64,000 nucleotides of DNA from Zanthoxylum bungeanum (taxonomy: Eukaryota; Streptophyta; Magnoliopsida; Sapindales; Rutaceae), in assembly GCA_019454045.1 (NCBI GenBank), contig SKCR01041581.1, positions 1-64,000 of the forward strand, written 5' to 3'. Within the stretch, counting starts at the first letter, position 1; each line of letters begins with the position of its first letter. Positions 22,901-34,994 of this stretch are shown here, one piece after another. Below the pieces are notes generated by a model that searched no databases, was not told the DNA's origin, and saw only the letters and a list, made by a program, of their open reading frames with translations. The position numbers and the translations under genes are program-made.

Positions 22901-24523
22901 CCGAAGCAACATAAAACAAAAGAGGGCACCGTTTACTCAAGCGGTACATGGAATTGTATCCCGAGTACAGATCATACTACCGTCAATTCGGAATCGGCTA
23001 TGAAATTTATGTCCGGGTTTCTATCCGATATACCGCGAGAGTTGACACATCTTTTATTTTATTCCAATTCCACAACATACAATATTTCATGATACATGCA
23101 TATTTATCTACTCAAGGGCCACAACATGCACTTTAGCATAACAATCATGCGAACAATACTCAATAAATAATGAAAATAAAACAGAAAATGAATGTGGAAA
23201 ATACCCTCAGGTCTAACCTTTTTTGCCAACTCTCAGGCTTGCGTTTCACGGACGTCGGAAGGGTAAAGCTCCTCAACTTCTCAGGTTCACTGGTTTAGCG
23301 TCGTAGCTCACTGTTTTGCTGTTTTGCTTGCTGTTCGGCCTCCGTTCTGCTGCTGTTCGGCCTCTGTTTTGCTGCTGTTTCCTCTGTATTTTTTGCTCAC
23401 TATTCAGGTCACTGTTTTGACGTTTCAACGGACTGTTCCGAGTGTTTTTTGTGGGTTTTTAGTGTAGTCTTGTGTGATTATTTTAAGGATTATAAATGCA
23501 GTTTTTTATGTTACTGTTTTGAGGATTTTAGGGGCTGATTTAAGAGGATTTGGCTGCTTCTTTGGGGGTGATTTGGGCTACTGTTCAGGTGTGTTTTAGG
23601 AGGTGTAGGGGATGCTGTTTTCGGTGGAAAGGGGCTGCTGTTTTCGGTGGAAAGGGGCTGCCGTTTGGGGGTGTATTTTCGGTGATGTATGAAGGTTTAT
23701 GGGCTGCTGTTTTCGGTTGTGGAGTGGGAGAGGTGAAGAGAATTATTTGTGTTTTTCTTCTTGCTATTGCCGTGAGTGGCTAGGGTTCTTGGTGTTGTGA
23801 TTTTCGTGTAAGTTTGTGTATGAGCTAGGGGCTATCATGTATTGGTTAGGGGTTGTTTATATAGAGAATGGTTAGGGCTTCACCTTGTCTAACAAGGAAG
23901 GGATTTTGGAATTAAAAGGAGGATTTGATTTGGTATTCAACAAGGAAAGGATTAGATTGAGGGGGCACAAATCTTGGCTAGATTAGGAATACAAAATATT
24001 TAATTTTGTTATGATTGATTTTAATTAGGCATGACATCTTTTTAATTTAGTATGTGATTTTGTTTAGTTAGGAAGTTAATATATTTGATTTGTTTTAATT
24101 AGGTATGATTATATTATGTTTTATTTAATTGGTAAATGGTTTAAATATCTTATTTAATTCAAATACATTATTAATATTTACCTTAATATTTAATTTAATT
24201 TCCCATGTGTTTTAAATGTGTTTTATGGGCTTTGGTGGGCTAATTGGGCTGGGGTGTGAGGCTAGCAGCAAAACTAGAAATACCGACGCCGTTCGAACGC
24301 CCATTCGAACGCTACATGAACGCCCGTAATCTGCTTGATGTTCGAACGAAGCAACGAACGCATCACTAACGAAGACAGTGAACTTGCGAAATGAATCTGA
24401 TGACGTACTTATTCTGAATTTCCCCTTCCGACCTCCGTTTCCCGCAATATCCTTAGCTAAAAAGGTAGTGCCTCCAACTGAGACTCATCATCGGGTATCA
24501 CATGCGAAAATGCAATGCCTACA

Positions 24524-24537
24524 GTCGCCCCCACTTT
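24524..24537 (-). other. Gypsy-A polypurine tract
   Basis: Directly upstream (minus strand) of the 3' LTR lies AAAGTGGGGGCGAC. The same tract precedes the 3' LTR of Gypsy-B. It primes plus-strand synthesis. Confidence 0.75.
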
Positions 24538-24681
24538 GATGGGACTTGTGCAGTGTGTGACTTTGAACAATCTTATCAAAGTTATGCAATGCATTTTCAC
24601 TTACCTGGCTCGTCTCGAGCTGAGTTGGTGCTGCAGTGGACCTCGATCCTCGGACGCATCCCAATAACTGCAACCGACAAC

Positions 24682-25255
24682 GGGGGCACCTTAACCCTGG
24701 GCACCTCGACCCAACACCGCTGACAATAGGGACCTCGCCCTTGAACTGATGATGTAGTGGGCACCTCGACCCTGGGCACCTCGACCCGGAACTACAACTA
24801 ACAACGGGGGCACCTCGACCCTGGGCACCTCGACCCAACACCGCTGACAATAGGGACCTCGCCCTCGAACTGATGATGTAGTGGGCACCTCGACCCTGGG
24901 CACCTCGACCCAAAACTACAACTGACAACGGGGGCACCTCGACCCTGGGCACCTCGACCCAACACCGCTGACAATAGGGACCTCGCCCTCGAACTGATGA
25001 TGTAGTGGGCACCTCGACCCTGAACTACAACTGACAACGGGGGCACCTCGACCATGGGCACATCGACCCAACACCGCTGACAATAGGGACCTCGCCCTCG
25101 AACTGATGATGTAGTAGGCACCTCGACCCTGGGCACCTCGACCCGGAACTACAACTAACAACGGGGGCACCTCGACCCTGGGCACCTCGACCCGGAACTA
25201 CAACTGATGATGCAGCAGGCCCTCGACCCTGGGACGCATCCCAGAACTGCAACTG
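24682..25255 (-). repeat. GC-rich 124-bp tandem array in the 3' UTR
   Basis: Units start with GGGGGCACC at 24682, 24806, 24930, 25039 and 25163. The periods are 124, 124, 109 and 124 bp. Each unit is itself made of GGGCACCTCGACCC sub-repeats plus a segment with CCGCTGACAATAGGGACC. The array lacks stops in several minus frames, so it produces long spurious open frames (for example 24488-25012). Confidence 0.9.
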
Positions 25256-25350
25256 TCACAGGGGTACCTCAAGCTGATATGGGCCTCGCCCCCAAGCCGA
25301 CATGATATGGGCCTCGCCCCCAAGCTGATATGGGCCTCGTCCCTTGAGAC
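25256..25350 (-). repeat. Short GATATGGGCCTCG tandem units
   Basis: Three to four units of about 30 bp (CAAGCTGATATGGGCCTCG and variants) follow the 124-bp array. The complement of this segment is recognisable in Gypsy-B at about 45455-45540, so it is older than the divergent arrays beside it. Confidence 0.7.
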
Positions 25351-25892
25351 TCATCCCCAAAAACTGAAATTGCGCTGACGCTGCTTGGCTCATTTTCGCC
25401 GCTTTCTCCTTTCTTCGAACCTGCGAACACAAAACAAAAACAAACACGAAGAGAATGCAATGTTACGTGTATGCATGAATGATTTTCTTATTCCGTTGGG
25501 TTAGGTCTTCTGCCAATTCTCGTGGTGACTGCTCGGTCCTTCTCTCCCTCAGGCAATTATTGCTTCAATCTGTCTACGTTGATCGGCTAGGTGAAATCGT
25601 TCCCCTCCAAGTCTGATAGCTTCACTGCTCCATTTCCCATTACCTTCTGCACTATGTAAGGTCCTTCTCAGTTAGGTCTGAATTTTCCTCTCGGATCTGT
25701 CGTCGATGGCCTCGACTACTTAAGTACCAAATCACCCTTCCTGATCTTGGTGGGGCGTACTTTCTTGTTGAATGCTCGGGCCAGTCTCTTCTGATACAAC
25801 TGCATGTGATACAAAAACTTCGTTCTCTTCTCATCCAATAGTGCTAACTGGTCAAACCTCTGTGCGGCCCACTCCTGTTCCGGTAATCCTGC

Positions 25893-28800
25893 TGTAGGCA
25901 TTGTCTTTTTGCATGTGAAACCCGATGATGAGTCTCATTTGGAGGCACTACCTTTTGAGTCACGGAAGCCGCGGGAAACGGATATCGGAAGGGGAAATTC
26001 AGGATAAACAAGCTCACTGTCTTCGTTAGTGCTGCGTTCGTTACTTCGTTCGAACGTCAAACAGATTGCGGGCGTTCGTGTCGCGTTCGAGGAAGCGTCC
26101 GAAAGGTTCGGTAATTCTGGTTTTGCTGCTAGCCTCACACCCCAGCCCATTTAGCTCCCCAAAGCCCATAAAACACATCCCAAATTAATAAATAAATATT
26201 AATTTAAATATTAAACATTAAATAAAATATTTAAACCATTTACCAATTAAATAAAACATTTACCAAACTTAAACTAAAATTAAAAAGAAGATATGCCTAA
26301 TTAAAATCAATCTTAACCAATTTAAGCTAATCAAATATAATCATTCCTAATCTAATAAGATAATTACCAATCTAAAATATTTGTATTCCTAAACCAACAC
26401 AAATTAAATATTACAACTTCCTAATTTAAAATATTTTGTCCCCCCTCAATCTTGTGTATACCTTTCTTGAAAATCCTAATTGAATACCAAAATCCTTTCC
26501 TTGTGAGACAAGAGAAAAACCATAGACATTTTCTATATAAACAACCCCTAACCAAAACCATCCTCTCTTGACACATAAATTCACGCCCAACTCTCTCTAA
26601 TACACGCCCAAGACACTTCACATATACACAAAAAAAGAGAACAAAGAGCCCTAACCACCTCCTTCATAGCCGAGACAACAAAAGCCTCAATCCTCCACCA
26701 TAACCGAGACCACCACAAGTAATAACCCTCCTTAGCCAAATCAAAACACTCCCCTCCTGCACCGAGAACACATCCCCCCATACAGCCCTTACAACCACTA
26801 AAACACCCCCTAACAAACACTCAAAAACAGCCACTGAATCACCTTAAAACAGCAGCCCAAATCCTCTTAAAACAGTCCCTAAAAACCTTAAAAATAGTAA
26901 CATAAAAACTGCATAGATAATCTTAAAAATAATCACACACAACTGCACTAAGAACCCACGCAAACTTGGAACAGTTCATTGAAAACGTTAAAACAGGTGG
27001 CCCGAGCAGTGAGCAGCAAGACAGAGGCCGAACAGGAGCAGAACGGAGTTCGAACCGCAAGCAAAACAGCAAAACAGTGAGCTAGGACGCTGAACCAGTG
27101 AACCAGAAAAGTTGCGGAGCTTTACCCCTTCCGATCTTCGTGAAACGCGAGTCCGAGAGACGGCTTAAAAGGTTAGACCTGAGGGTACTTTTCACACCCA
27201 TCTCTACGTGATTTTTGTTATTTATTTTGATTATATTTTACTTATTTGTTGAATCATGTTTATGTATGATGTGTGTTGTGGGTATGGGATGAATGAGAAA
27301 TGTGTTAACTCTCGCGGTATATCGGATGGAAACCCGGACATAAATTTCATAGCCGATTCCGAATGGACGGTAATATGATCTGTACTCGGGACACAACTCC
27401 ACGTACCGCTTGAGTAAACGACACTATCTTTTGCCTTGTGTTGCTTTGGTTGTTTATTTTTCGTCACTTGAATTCTGTATGTTGTTTATTTATGCATGAT
27501 TCAATCAAGTGCATGGGCTTAGTGAGTTAGTCCAAAGGTCCTCTATTTGAGAGACGAAGAGCCGAAAAGGCCACCTTTGTGACACTACTTATCACCGCGC
27601 CGGTTGAAGTGTGTTCGGTTGGATGCAAGATACATTCAATCGGGCATACTTAGTTTGATATTATTGACTTTATCTTTTTATGCATGGTTCAATCAAGCGC
27701 ATGGGCTTAGTAAGTGGAATGAAAGATCCCTTATGGGGAGGGGTTAAAACCCTTTACCACGATGCTTTGCCGCGCCGGTTGATGTGTGCTCGGATTGGAT
27801 GTAAGATGTGTTCAATCGGGCATACTTGGTTTTGATATGATTGGCTCTATTTTTGTATGTGTGATATGACGCGCATGGGCTTAGTATGTTGGTTTAAAGG
27901 TCCTCTTTGAGAGACCAAGAGCCCCAAAAGGCCACCTTTACGGTAGTACTTCGCCGCGCCCCTTTATTTTGTTGTTTATGTATTGCGTCCCATTTCATTC
28001 ATCAGGTCTGTTCCCGTTCGAACACGTTTATGAACGCAACTCGAACGCGCATACATTTTGCCTTATCATGCATCAGGTCTCATTTCCGTTCGAACGCGTT
28101 CACGAAAGCCATACGAACGTGAGCATTCTGTTTCACTTCCGTTCGAACGCGTTAACAAACGCCATACGAACATGAGCATTCTGTTTCATTTCCGTTCGAA
28201 CGCGTTAACAAACGCCATACGAACGTGAGCATTCTGTTTCATTTCCGTTCGAACGCGTTTACGAACGCTACACGAACGCGAACACACTGAACTGAGACAT
28301 ATTCATCACATGCCACGTATAATTGGTTCTTAGGTGATTTTTTATGGAACCACACATAGTCATTCTTATCTTTGTGCACATAATAATGAAAAGCATGTTT
28401 ATTCCATTAGTTGCATCGTTTGCCTTAGTCTTGATTTAACGCATTACGATTCATATGCCTATGCCATGATGACTTTAGAGTATTATTTCTTGTGATATAT
28501 CGGATGGAAACCCAGACATAAATTCCGTAGCCGATTCCGAATGGACGGTAATGCGGTCTGTACTTGGGATACAATTCCACGTATCACTTGGAAAAGTGCT
28601 CACATGTATGCTTGTGCGGATATTATGTATGCTTGTGTTTTCATGAATATGATATGCTGAATGAAGTTGTATGTTCATTGTTACTTTGAGGTATTTTTAG
28701 GCATGTGTTATTCGATATGAGATATATGTGAAATGTATGTATGAGTGTTATTTTATACCCATGAATATAGAAGCATGATATTCTTAGGAATAAGTGTTAC

Positions 28801-29049
28801 TTAAGCCTGATAAAATTATTGTGTAAATCCTTTCATTACAAATGGCATAAGTAAGGGACCATTCCGAACCCAACGGTTTGAGGTCTTCCCTTGCGAGGGG
28901 TGAGTGCGTCCTTAAATCTCATTTTCCCGGTTCACACCCGGTGGCGACTCCATTATTCTCCGGTTTAGTCCCCTGTGGCTACTCCGTACCCCCGACCGGG
29001 CCGCGAGCCCGGGACAGCATGCGTCGCCCCAGATTTATGTGTTCCCACA
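25893..29049 (+). mobile_element. Solo LTR of the Gypsy-A family
   Basis: A 3157-bp LTR from TGTAGGCATTGTC to GTTCCCACA, in the orientation opposite to its host element. It is flanked by perfect CCTGC duplications (25888-25892 and 29050-29054). No internal region accompanies it, so unequal recombination between its two LTRs most likely removed the rest. It holds diverged 178-bp-type repeats (27500-27960) and a TTCGAACG array (28010-28290). Confidence 0.92.
28010..28290 (+). repeat. TTCGAACGCGTT array in the solo LTR
   Basis: Units of about 51-56 bp beginning CCGTTCGAACGCGTT, each followed by an ACGAACG half and a GAGCATTCTGTTTCA spacer. About five copies are visible. The unit length and copy number differ from the 124-bp form in the Gypsy-A LTR. 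Confidence 0.8.
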
Positions 29050-30042
29050 CCTGCCTCTGCTAATACCCTCATAGACTGTATTTCCACTTCTACCGGCAAT
29101 ACTGCTTCCATTCCATAGACCAAAAAGTAAGGTGTGTCCCCTGTTGCTGTTCTTACTGATGTTCTGTACCCCCACAAAGCATACGGTAATTTCTCGGCCC
29201 AATCTCTGCAATTTTCTGTCATCTTGGCCAAAATCGTCTTTATAGTCTTGTTGGCTGCCTCAACTGCCCCATTTGCCTGCGGCCTGTACGGTGATGACTT
29301 GTGGTGGCCTATCCCGTACCTCTGTAACATTGCCTTCGTCTCTCCTTGAAACTGAACCCCACTGTCTGTCACTATATGATGCGGCATACCATACCGACAA
29401 ATGAGGTTCCGAGCTATAAACTTTGCCATCTGTTTTGCTGTAACATTACAGAATGATTCGGCATCTACCCACTTCGAGAAGTAATCTACTGCCACTACTA
29501 TGAAGTGATGCCCATTTGATGCATTCGGTTGAATTTCCCCAATCATATCAATCCCCCATGTTGAGAAAGGCCACGGCTCTGACAACCCGTGCAACTCTGT
29601 ATGCGGCAAGTGATTCAAATTACCATGTGCTTGACAATCATGACAGTGTTTTACCATCTTTGCGCAGTCTGTTTCCATGGTTGACCAATAAAAACCTTGT
29701 CTCACTATCTTTCGGGACAGATTCAACCCGTTCATGTGCGGACCACATAACCCGGCGTGTATTTCTTCCATTACATGCTGGGCTTCTTCCTTTCTCAAAC
29801 ACTTCAACTGAATACCATTTGCTTGCCTCTTGTACAGTTCCCCTTTCAAAATCACATACTGGGAAGCCAACTTCTGAATGGCTATTCTGTCTTTTCTGCC
29901 CGCCCCTTCCGGGAGTTCACCATGTTCCAGATACCTCTGAATGTCATAATACCAGGGTTTACCATTGTCGACCTCAACTTCTAGAATTCTTTCTACCTTA
30001 TAAACAGTCTGATTGTTGTCGTTAGTATCAACGGTCTCATCA

Positions 30043-33000
30043 CTAACTTTTCTGGATTTTCCCAAGTTGCCGCAAGTGTAGCCAATGCATCTGCCATATG
30101 ATTCTCTTCTCTCGGTAAGTGCTGAAACTTACACTCGGGGATAACCTGTGCCAACTTTCTGAGGTGAAAAGGTAAGGTTTCAACCGTTCTTCTTTCAATT
30201 CCCATTCTCCTCGCATCTGCTGGACTACCAACATAGAATCTCTGTAGATTTCCACACTCCCAGCCTTCAAGGTTATCAATGCTGTCAAACCGAAAGCACA
30301 CGCTTCATACTCGGCCATGTTGTTACTCACTCTGAATGTCAACCTCTTGGCCAAAGGCAAAGTCTCTCCCTCGGGGGTTACTATCACGATTCCAATTCCG
30401 GCTCCCTTGTAATTCACTGCTCCGTCAAAATACATCTTCCATCTCTGAACTGTTATTGCTTGGATCTCTTCATCTGGAAATTCAAACTTATACTGATCCC
30501 CCTCAACCGGTTGCAATGCCAGAAACTCTGCTACTGCTCGCCCTTTGATCACTTTGGAGGTGAGATACTCAATGTCAAACTCTGTCAACAATACCAACCA
30601 TCTGCCCAATTTTCCCACTAGTGAAGGCACCGAATGAAGATACTTAAGAAGATTTTCCTTTGCCACTACCTGGATCTTGTATGAAAATAATGCCGTAATT
30701 TTCTGGAAGCCCACACCATTGCAAGACAGATCTTCTCAACTTCCTGATATCGAGCCTCATACGGGAGCATTTTCTTACTCAGATAATAGACTGCATGTTC
30801 TACCCCTGTCTCATCAGCCTGTACCATCATTGCCCCCAGTGCTTCTGATTCTATAGCCAAATACAATATCAAAGGTCTGCCTGGTCTCGGAGGTTTCAAT
30901 ACATGAGGCTTTACCAAGTACTCTCTGATCTTGTCGAAGGCTGTCTGACACTGTTCATTCCATCTCACTGGCTGATCTTTTCTCAACAGTTTGAAGATAG
31001 GCTCACATACTGATGTCAACTTGGCGATGAACCGACTGATGTACTGAATCTTCCCCAAGAATGCTCTGACTTCTTTTTCTTTCTTTGGTGCAGGCATTTC
31101 TGTGATTGCCTTGATCTTTTCAGAGTCTGCCTCTATTCCGCCCATTCCTACTGTATGACCAAGCAATTTCCCTGATGTCACCCCAAACACACATTTATTG
31201 GGATTAAGCCGCAGGTTGTATCTGTCAACTCTCTGAAGGAACCTTTCCAATGCTTCAATATGCCCAACTCTTGTCTCTGATTTCACCATCATGTCATCCA
31301 CATACACCTCAATCTCTTTGTGCATCAAGTCGTGGAAAAGCGTAGTGGCCATCCGCTGATAAGTAGCCCCCGCATTCTTAAGCCCAAACGGCATAACCTT
31401 GTAACAATAAGTACCCCACTCAGTAACAAATGCAGTCTTATGCTTGTCTTCCTCGGCCATGAGAACCTGATTGTAACCTGAAAACCCATCTGCAAATGAA
31501 TACATAGCAGATAAAGCCGCACTATCAACCAGAACATCTATATGTGGCAGAGGAAAATCATCTTTCGGACAAGCTTTGTTGAGATCTCTGTAGTCTACAC
31601 ACATTCTGACCTTCCAATCTTTCTTTGGCACCAGTACTATGTTAGCCAACCACTCAGAATACTTTACTACTTCCAGGAACCCCACATCTATCTGTTTCTT
31701 AACTTCCTCTCTGACTTTCTCAGCCCATTCTGGTCTCATCCGTCGGAGTTTCTGTTTTACTGGCCTCATATTCGGATAAGTTGGTATTGTGTGTTGGGCA
31801 ATGTTTCTGTCTACCCCGGGCATGTTCTCATAGGACCAAGCAAACACTTTGGCATATCTGACCAACACTTCTTCTAGTTTCTCCCTCTCTTCGGAGGTTA
31901 CTTCACTTGCAATCAGAATTTCCTTGGGGTTCTCAAGTGTACCCAAGTTAAATGCGGTAGTTCTGGCTGAACTGATGTCAAATATGCTTGATTCGTGCAG
32001 AGTAAATGGAAATGACTCAAGCAAGTAAGCAAAAGAAATGTCTTTATTATTGGATAATGCGGAAGTACATTCAAACAAATCAGGAAAGTAAATGTCTTCA
32101 TCATCTATAGACACTTCTTCCTCTGCAATCAGATCTTTCTCAGGCTTTTCGTCCTCTCCCAGAGTCAGGCTCTCCAACTTCATCAGTTCTTCCTCCCAAT
32201 TCTCTTCTTCTTTTTTCACAATTTCTTCAACTATCAGGTTCTTACCCAACAAATCCTGGAAGATCTCAAACCCAGGTACCACAATTCCATTAACTTCCAC
32301 AGGTTCAGGCTCCCCTTGATATCCTGAAGCTTTCACAAAACATTCCATCAGTTTCAGGCCCTTTTTCTTGACCTTTGGCTTTTCTTCATCAGACTTGTAC
32401 CCCAAACCCTTCCGAGTAGTCTGTCCTCTGAAATCTGGTAATTTTGAACATTTACCCGGCTCAAACTTCATTTTCTCCATAATCCTAGCCACCCTAGGAT
32501 CCACCCACTCCTCAAAAGTAGCTGACACCTGAAACCTCGTGAAAGGTTGTATCTTCAAGGCAGCCACGACATTATCTAACTCAGCCCGGATAGTAACAAC
32601 TTCTCCCCCATACGGGAATTTGATCATCTGATGTAAAGTGGAAGGCACGCCCCCAAGTTTGTGAAACCAAGGCCTTCCTAACAACAAGGCAAAAGTGGCT
32701 GTGATGTCCAGCACTGTAAACTCAACTTCTTCTTCAATAGGGCCTACCTTGACTATAGCCACAAAAGTACCCTCGACTCCCCTTTTACTGTCATCATAAG
32801 CCTTAATAGTCATGCTGGAGGGGTCCAAGTCTGTTGCTTTCATACCCAATCTTGCCAGAATTTTCAGCGGGCATACATTGATGGACGAACCGTCATCCAC
32901 CATCACACATGAAGTTCTCTTGCCTCTCACCTCGGCCCTGATAAATAGAGGCCTGTTATGATTTCTCCCCTCTGCTGGGAGTTCATCCTCAGAAAAAGAT

Positions 33001-33278
33001 ATCTACAAAGCTTCCTTCTGAACCGACCCAACAAACATTGCGGGGTTGGCATCTTCTGGTACCACAATCTTGCTCAAAGCCTCAACCATGGCTTGCCTAT
33101 GCTCCCGAGATGCACATAACAGTTCCCAGATACTCACTTGTGCTCTAGTCTTCCTCAATTGCCTCAGCACTATATCCCCCTCAGTGTTTTCTGCAGTCTC
33201 AACCACTTCTCTACCATCTGTCAAAACTTCCTTACCCTTATCTGCCATATCATTGTAAAAATGACCACTACGCGTCAT
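30043..33278 (-). pseudogene. Gypsy-A protease, reverse transcriptase and two RNase H domains
   Basis: Minus strand. A conserved spacer (RAQVSIWELLCASREHRQA, 33278-33003) precedes the protease, with DDGSSINVCPL at about 32890. Reverse transcriptase follows, with the polymerase motif VYVDDM at about 31295, then the first RNase H (YYLSKKMLPYEARYQEVEK). A frameshift near 30680 leads to the second, archaeal-type RNase H (WKMYFDGAVNYKGAG, SNNMAEYEACAFGL), and another shift near 30150-30060 separates its end (PREENHMADAL) from integrase. One open frame of 754 codons covers protease through RNase H, long for a decayed element. The dual RNase H places it in the Tat lineage. Confidence 0.92.
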
Positions 33279-33493
33279 TCCTCTTACTTCTTCCTCATCA
33301 CTGCTAGAGAAATCAAGCCAAAAGTTTTCCCCTGCTCAGTCTCATCTTCACTAGTGCTATACCAGATTCCCAGGCAAAAGGCTTGAGGGTGAAAGGATTA
33401 TAGGACAAGGTCTTCTGGGAGGCCAGAATTGATCATATAGGCTGGTGGTGGTACGACACGGTAGTTGGGTAAGGGGTTTCTGTGTGTGTCAGG

Positions 33494-34628
33494 CTATTCT
33501 ATTTCTAGGTCAGGTATTTTCTTGGAGTCTATCAGGTCTTGGATTTCATGGCGGAGTCGGGCGCAATTGTCAGTGTCATGGCCCTTTTGTTGGTGAAAGT
33601 GACAGTAAAGGCTTAGGTTATAATGTGATGGTAGGGGATTGGGTAATGGTTTGGCTTCCAAGGGTTTTAAGAGCCCTTGCCTCTTCAATTTCTCTAGCAC
33701 CTTGGACATGGGCCTTCCCAAGTTGGAAAACCGCCGGTTCCGGATAACGGCAATCTTAGCCGAAACGGGCTTTGTTCCCGATGTTCCCCCAATTGGCCTC
33801 CTGTTCAGACCATAGAATTTTCTATTCTCGGCCTCTTCTTCTTCAATATCCATGACAGTTTCCCTCAACTGCCAAAAGTCTACAATCATGGAGGTCATCA
33901 ATCATCTTAATCTGATCCTTCTCCGAAGGCCTAGTCTGCATCTTCAACAACTGACCCCTCCATCGGTCCACATACTCCTTAAAACTCTCATCCGATTTCT
34001 GCTTAACATTCTCCAGATCACGGAGTGACAGATCGATCTCTAAGTCAGTGACATACTGCTTCAGGAAGGCATCAGCCAACTCCCTCCAATCTTCCTTCAC
34101 TTTCTTCTCCAAACTGTGGTACCACACCACGGGAGCTCCCTCGATCGACATTCCAAACATTTTCTGCACTTGGCGCTGAGACAGGCCAACTGAACTCATG
34201 ACTGATACAAACTGTCAGAGATGCACCCTTGGATCCCCATTCTCGTTAAACTTAGCCATATCAGGCATCTTGAACTGTGCCGGCAACTGTTCCTCGAAAG
34301 TCAGTGTGTCATAATCCAGCAAATCCTCATTCTTACCCCTCATCTTGCGGGTAACTGACTCAACCTGATCCCGAAGTTTCTGTAACTCTATCTGAGATCC
34401 AGATACTCTTCCTGCTGCATACTCTGCCATATCATTATCAAAAGTGGGGATATCATCCCCCAATCTGTTCGGAGGTTCCTCTTGCCTCACATCCCCGGAA
34501 TTAACCCCAGCACGAGACCCGGCTATACCAGCCACAGCAGTAGTCAATGCTTGCAACTGTTCAGTGACCTTGGCGAGACTGTTCTCTAACTGATCCATAT
34601 GGGATACCTCATTACCAGATTCACTCAT
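33494..34628 (-). pseudogene. Gypsy-A gag
   Basis: Starts MSESGNEVSHMDQLENSL at 34628, with a coiled-coil-like N-terminus. A stop after GDPRVHL (34215) and a frameshift near 33890 split it into three frames: 34628-34215, 34199-33843 and 33901-33494. The middle part holds the capsid-type region (VVWYHSLEKKVKEDW, DAFLKQYV, SFKEYVDRWRGQL), and the end has a CHFHQQKGHDTDNC zinc-binding motif. Gypsy-B gag (43562 onward) is a clear relative with the same break after GDPRVHL, so that stop may be ancestral to both copies. Confidence 0.9.
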
Positions 34629-34994
34629 GACTGTTACTGTTCTTTTAATGAGCCTTGTCCCTTCTCTAACCCAAACGGTATCTATGATGTCTTTTTAAGA
34701 CATAGATGGTGTTAACATGATATATGTATGTATGATGTGCATGAGATGCATGTAACATATATAACATACTACATCAACTAAAATTCTCAAACAAATCGGC
34801 CCGTTATCATTTTAGAAGCTTTTGGGCTAACTGTCATAAGAAGTGAACTCGTCCCAGTTTAAATAGCCCAACGAGTACACATCTTATGGCAAGGAGCCCA
34901 ACTAATTCCAAATGGTAATGTCCCGAACACAATCACAAAGTGGCCCATCAATCACTTTGTGGCCCAACATATATAACATACTACATCAACTAAA
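34629..34994 (-). other. Gypsy-A leader remnant with 29-bp direct repeat
   Basis: Only about 370 bp of leader remain. The sequence starting AACATATATAACATACTAC occurs at 34754-34782 and again at 34966-34994, the second copy directly abutting the truncated LTR. The rest matches the Gypsy-B leader (complement of about 43180-43440). The primer site is lost. Confidence 0.7.

Larger units (their letters stand above)
21391..24523 (-). repeat. Gypsy-A 3' LTR (3133 bp)
   Basis: Complete LTR, preceded on the minus strand by the purine tract AAAGTGGGGGCGAC. It starts (minus) TGTAGGCATTGC at 24523 and ends TGTCCCACA at 21391. It carries two internal tandem arrays (21962-22300 and 22360-22900). The open frames inside, such as 23550-23783, are not genes. 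Confidence 0.88.
25555..30065 (-). pseudogene. Gypsy-A integrase, split by a solo LTR
   Basis: Minus strand from 30065 to 29050, then 25892 to about 25555. The zinc-binding region reads HAGLCGPHMNGLNL and MVKHCHDCQAH. The catalytic triad is seen as aspartate in GIDMIG (about 29545), aspartate in TDSGVQF (about 29360) and glutamate in GAVEAANK (about 29260). After VLAEAGV the reading runs into a solo LTR inserted at 29049. It resumes PEQEWAAQRFDQLALLDEKR and ends in the C-terminal domain (RKGDLVLK, then AVKLSDLEGN), with stops. Integrase joins element cDNA to host DNA. The core triad is kept but the gene is disrupted. Confidence 0.9.

Noticed and set aside
23550..23783. Glycine/phenylalanine-rich 77-codon frame
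   Set aside because: Lies wholly inside a Tat LTR, with no homology seen and no conservation of the frame at the related 36275 copy.
24488..25185. Several overlapping minus-strand frames of up to 174 codons with GRGAQGRGA-like repeats
   Set aside because: They are produced by the GC-rich 124-bp array. The unit is not a multiple of three and stays open in several frames, so there is no evidence of a protein.
24682..25255. Regular repeats suggestive of a CRISPR array
   Set aside because: Units are contiguous with no unique spacers and sit in a retrotransposon 3' UTR of a plant.
26581..26820. Cysteine-rich 79-codon frame resembling a small secreted peptide
   Set aside because: Inside the solo LTR. 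No regular cysteine spacing, and the related LTRs do not keep the frame.
29516..30025. Forward 169-codon frame
   Set aside because: Antisense shadow of the Gypsy-A integrase.
33445..33747. Forward 100-codon frame
   Set aside because: Antisense shadow of the Gypsy-A gag zinc-motif region.
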